DNA of 8,433 nucleotides from JBFWNZ01 sp050250795 (GTDB taxonomy: Bacteria; Pseudomonadota; Alphaproteobacteria; UBA8366), in the NCBI GenBank assembly GCA_050250795.1, contig JBFWNZ010000160.1, positions 1 through 8,433 of the forward strand, written 5' to 3'. A model generated the notes under the pieces. It saw nothing but the letters and a program-made list of their open reading frames with translations, was not told where the DNA came from and searched no databases. A program made the position numbers and the translations under genes. Shown piece after piece: positions 6,410 to 8,433 of this stretch. Each line of letters opens with the position of its first letter. The first letter of the stretch is position 1.

Positions 6410-7576
6410 TCAGGCGGTCAGGCCGTATTCGCGGATCGGCTCGTTGTCGACGACGCGGCGATAGGAGAAGCGCGTGAGGTCGATGGTCTGGTAGCCGCCG
6501 TCGAGCAGAAGTTCCTTCATCGCCCGGCCGATGGAGGGCGCCTTCTGCAACCCGGCGCCGGAGCAGCCGGTGAAGACATAGAAGTTCGACGGCCCCTCAT
6601 CCCAGCGACCGATGATGATGTTGCCGTCCAGACGGTTCTGCGCGTAATGGCCGGACCAGGACCGCCCGAGCTTGATCGATTCGAATTTCGGCACCCGGTG
6701 CGCGAGGCGCGGCCAGATCACATCGTCGAACCAGCCGTGGTCGACATCCCAGTTCCAGCCGCCGGGCTCCGCCTTGTTGGTCACGCCGACGATGAAGCCG
6801 GTCCCTTCCGGCCGAACGCTGATGCCGGTCCAGTCGCGGGTTGTCGGCAGCACCTCGACCGCGTCGCGGCACTCGAAGAAGAAGGTCAGGCGGCGCATCG
6901 GCTCGACCGGCAGGCGCATGCCGACCATGTCGCAGATTTCCGGGGCCCAGGCGCCCGCCATGTTGGCGAACAGATCGCCCGTCAGCCGTTCGCCCGAGGC
7001 CAGCCGCACGGCCGCAATGCGCCGGCCCGACTGCTCGATGCCGACCACCTTGTCCTTGATATAGCGCACGCCCAGGCTCTGCGCCTTCTTGCGGAAGCCC
7101 ATGAGCGCCGCATAGGGATCGAGCGAACCGTCGCACAACGCCAGCGCGCCGAGATCGACATCCGAGACATTGAGCGAGGGGAAGCGCTGGGCGAGACCGT
7201 CGCGCTCCAGCAGGATCACATCCGCGCCCTCGGCCCGCTGCACCTTCCAGTCGGCCTCCATCACCCGCACCGCATCGGCGCCGGCCGCAAGGTTGAGATA
7301 GCCGTGGTTGCGCCAGCCGACATAGCCCGGCTGCCCATCCACCGCCATGAGCGCCGGGAAGTTGCCGTAGACCTGATGGCTGTAGAGCGTCATCTGGACG
7401 TTCTCGGCGATCCCGTGCAGGGACCGGACACCGCCCGAAGAACGCGGCGTGGACGCGAACTCATAGGTCGGATCCGGCTCGACGACGACCACCCGGTCGG
7501 CCGCGCCGGCCATCGCGAGGTGGTAGGCGGCGCTGGAGCCCATGACCCCGCCGCCGATGATGACGATATCTGCCAT
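6410..7576 (-). CDS. FAD-dependent oxidoreductase, DAO family, FOXRED1-like
   Basis: This 388-residue flavoprotein belongs to the D-amino-acid-oxidase superfamily. The N-terminal dinucleotide-binding motif is IVIIGGGVMGSSAAYHL (4-20), with acidic Glu33 ending the second strand (VVVVEPD) to bind the ribose. STPRSSGGVRSLHGIAENVQ (42-61) and the C-terminal block GCSGAGLQKAPSIGRAMKEL (337-356) with YQTIDL (362-367) closely resemble FOXRED1-type proteins, whose bacterial relatives are related to sarcosine oxidase and dimethylglycine dehydrogenase. It likely oxidises the C-N bond of a secondary amine or amino acid; electron acceptor and substrate are unknown. It is the first gene of the minus-strand operon. 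The ATG at 7576 is fixed by an in-frame TAG four codons upstream, but no clear Shine-Dalgarno precedes it (GATTAGCATCCCGTC). No signal peptide or membrane segment, so cytoplasmic. Confidence 0.9.
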   Translation of the reverse strand: MADIVIIGGGVMGSSAAYHLAMAGAADRVVVVEPDPTYEFASTPRSSGGVRSLHGIAENVQMTLYSHQVYGNFPALMAVDGQPGYVGWRNHGYLNLAAGADAVRVMEADWKVQRAEGADVILLERDGLAQRFPSLNVSDVDLGALALCDGSLDPYAALMGFRKKAQSLGVRYIKDKVVGIEQSGRRIAAVRLASGERLTGDLFANMAGAWAPEICDMVGMRLPVEPMRRLTFFFECRDAVEVLPTTRDWTGISVRPEGTGFIVGVTNKAEPGGWNWDVDHGWFDDVIWPRLAHRVPKFESIKLGRSWSGHYAQNRLDGNIIIGRWDEGPSNFYVFTGCSGAGLQKAPSIGRAMKELLLDGGYQTIDLTRFSYRRVVDNEPIREYGLTA

Positions 7577-7638
7577 GACGGGATGCTAATCGAAGCCGAA
7601 CAGCGCAGATAGACGGATTCGCGCGCGCCAGGCGTTGT
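7577..7638. promoter_or_regulatory. Divergent intergenic region between the catabolic operon and the FHA-like gene
   Basis: This 62-base space (119 bases if the FHA gene starts at 7696) must hold or adjoin the start signals of both divergent units. A TATACA box at 7655-7660 could be a -10 for the plus strand. A TTGTAT at 7635-7640 lies only 14 bases upstream of it, too close for a standard -35. No convincing -10/-35 pair was found for the minus-strand operon; weak candidates are GATTAG next to the start and TATAGC further upstream. Confidence 0.45.
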
Positions 7639-7660
7639 ATGGCAGCGCCCGTGCTATACA
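7636..7660. promoter_or_regulatory. 25-base imperfect palindrome, candidate operator
   Basis: The arms are TGTATGGCA (7636-7644) and TGCTATACA (7652-7660) around a 7-base centre, GCGCCCG. Eight of nine arm positions pair, the exception being a G:T position. Arm spacing centre to centre is 16 bases, about one and a half helical turns. The right arm contains the TATACA -10-like box, and the left arm covers the upstream ATG (7639) of the FHA-like gene. Position in a divergent promoter region favours a binding site for a dimeric regulator. It could alternatively be an RNA stem, or chance. No regulator gene is in the window. Confidence 0.4.
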
Positions 7661-8091
7661 TCCTGCTCGGGCCTTCATCGGACGGGACTTCCAGCATGGC
7701 CGGGTACAAGACCTTCAGCATCGGATCGGGCGACGGGGCGGATATCCGCCTCGCCCGCGACGGCATTGCCTATCGGCATGCGGAACTGGTCATTGCGCGC
7801 AGCGGTGCCCTGCACCTCACCGATTGCGGCAGCGAACAGGGAAGCTGGCGCCGCGAGGGCGACGAATGGATGCCGGTCCGCCAGGACTATGTCGAGGCGG
7901 AGACGCGGCTGCGCCTGGGCGGATTCGAGACGACGCCGCAGGCGCTGCTGAGCATGGCCGTCACGCATGGCAAGGGCAGCGGCACAGGCGGGGGCACAGG
8001 CGGCGGCCACTCGCCGTCCAGCCTGCCCAGCGGCCGCGTGCGCCGCGTGGGCGAGACCGGCGAGGTGGTCGCGATCCGGGAAGACAGCTGA
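7639..8091 (+). CDS. Small protein with a degenerate FHA-like domain
   Basis: This 150-residue protein has an N-terminal part (about 4-98) that reads like a forkhead-associated beta-sandwich: LYILLGPSSDG as first strand, FSIGSGDGADIRL (26-38), YRHAELVI (45-52), LTDCGSEQGSW (60-70), and a final strand near TRLRLGGFE (89-97). Compared with canonical FHA motifs (GR, SxxHA, DxxSxNGT), the arginine is Ser30, the serine is Ala44 and the asparagine is Gln67, so classical phosphothreonine binding is doubtful. The His47-Ala48 pair and the Asp62..Ser65..Gly68 turn are kept. A Gly-rich linker (111-123) and a short charged tail follow. ATG at 7639 (AGG six bases upstream) keeps the first beta strand. ATG at 7696 (GGGA upstream, 131 residues) would fit transcription from the TATACA box but loses that strand. 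It is followed 2 bases later by a membrane-protein gene, presumably its partner. Confidence 0.72.
   Translation: MAAPVLYILLGPSSDGTSSMAGYKTFSIGSGDGADIRLARDGIAYRHAELVIARSGALHLTDCGSEQGSWRREGDEWMPVRQDYVEAETRLRLGGFETTPQALLSMAVTHGKGSGTGGGTGGGHSPSSLPSGRVRRVGETGEVVAIREDS
7969..8004 (+). repeat. 12-base tandem repeat encoding a Gly/Thr linker
   Basis: GGCACAGGCGG occurs at 7981-7991 and again at 7993-8003, period 12, and a diverged unit precedes it at 7969-7980. It encodes Gly-Lys-Gly-Ser then two Gly-Thr-Gly-Gly units, in the linker after the FHA-like domain. The repeat keeps frame, so length variation by slippage would only lengthen or shorten the linker. Confidence 0.6.
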
Positions 8092-8093
8092 CC

Positions 8094-8433
8094 ATGACCC
8101 CGCTCGCGCTCCAGGGCGAGGCGGAGAGCCGCCTCGTCGCCGCCGTGATCGGCCTGTCGGCCGCCGCGGCGCTGCTCGTGCTGTTCCACTTCACGCTCGA
8201 AGGCGCCGCGGAACGGCTTTTGATCGACCGCAATTTTCCGACCTATCCGCTGACCATCCAGAACGTGATGTGGCTGGTATTCGGCGTCGGGCTGGCGGAA
8301 ATCTGGATCCGCTTCCGGACCAGCCGCGCCGAACTGGCGGAGGTCGACCGGCACTACCTGCCCGAGGACCGGGAGACGCTGCTGCGCGGCGCCGATCTGG
8401 GCGGCTATTACCGCACGGTCAGCCAGAGCCCGG
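8094..8433 (+). CDS. Membrane protein, N-terminal part (possible MotA/TolQ/ExbB-type proton channel family)
   Basis: An open frame runs from ATG at 8094 to the right edge, 113 residues without a stop. GGGAAG lies about ten bases before the ATG, inside the end of the FHA-like gene, whose stop is 2 bases upstream; co-transcription and coupling are likely. Two hydrophobic segments are visible, about residues 14-34 (LVAAVIGLSAAAALLVLFHF core) and 55-73 (IQNVMWLVFGVGLAEIWI core), joined by a loop with RNFPTYP. A charged, probably cytoplasmic stretch follows (RFRTSRAELAEVDRHYLPED and beyond). The order of two helices then a polar loop, with the WLVFGVGLAEIW helix, recalls uncharacterised MotA/TolQ/ExbB-like proteins of alphaproteobacteria, but this is a weak resemblance. 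The diagnostic later helices are outside the window. Confidence 0.75.
   Translation, partial: MTPLALQGEAESRLVAAVIGLSAAAALLVLFHFTLEGAAERLLIDRNFPTYPLTIQNVMWLVFGVGLAEIWIRFRTSRAELAEVDRHYLPEDRETLLRGADLGGYYRTVSQSP

Noticed and set aside
4334..7612. Very long plus-strand open frame (over 1000 codons) opposite four operon genes
   Set aside because: It crosses the boundaries of several well-supported minus-strand genes, has an Arg/His/Ala-rich composition with no recognisable domain, and is what GC-rich codon bias produces in the antisense frame. Similar antisense frames at 68-1489 and 1547-3409 are rejected for the same reason.
7635..7660. Standard sigma-70 promoter TTGTAT / TATACA
   Set aside because: The spacer is 14 bases, too short for a normal -35/-10 pair; only the -10-like box is kept as a possibility.

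Overview
The window is very GC-rich (clearly above 60% by eye), almost fully coding, and uses GC-ending codons throughout. Together with the gene families seen (xanthine-dehydrogenase-type Mo hydroxylase, CoxG, PrpF, FOXRED1-like oxidoreductase), this suggests an alphaproteobacterium of the Rhodospirillales/Rhizobiales kind. That is inference; no taxonomic marker is present.

Minus strand, 7576 down to 1: seven co-directional genes that look like one catabolic operon. In transcription order they are a FOXRED1-like FAD-dependent oxidoreductase, an Ldh_2-family cyclic-imine reductase (closest by motif to Δ1-piperideine-2-carboxylate/Δ1-pyrroline-2-carboxylate reductase), a CoxG-family SRPBCC protein, a crotonase/enoyl-CoA hydratase-like enzyme, a molybdopterin-binding large subunit of a form II Mo hydroxylase, and two tandem PrpF-family isomerases. 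The second PrpF runs off the left edge. Spacings are 18, 51, 112, -1, 102 and 38 bases. The crotonase stop and Mo-subunit start share one base (TGATG), so they are probably translationally coupled. The two PrpF copies match at 206 of 215 comparable bases, so they are a recent duplication.

Plus strand, 7639 to 8433: a divergent pair, a small protein with a degenerate FHA-like domain followed 2 bases later by the start of a two-helix membrane protein that is cut by the right edge. These look functionally separate from the operon. The short divergent region between the two units contains a 25-base imperfect palindrome (7636-7660) that overlaps the first possible start codon of the FHA gene and a TATACA -10-like box. 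It is a candidate operator.

Working model (inference): the operon handles a small carboxylated, probably nitrogen-containing compound. The Mo hydroxylase would introduce oxygen from water, with CoxG assisting electron transfer or assembly at the membrane. The FAD enzyme and imine reductase would act on an amino or imino acid intermediate. PrpF would shift a double bond in an unsaturated di- or tricarboxylate, and the crotonase would act on a CoA thioester. The 2Fe-2S and FAD-binding subunits normally needed by the Mo hydroxylase are not in the window. The substrate cannot be named from the sequence. No RNA genes, insertion sequences, CRISPR arrays or gene-free stretches over 300 bases were seen.
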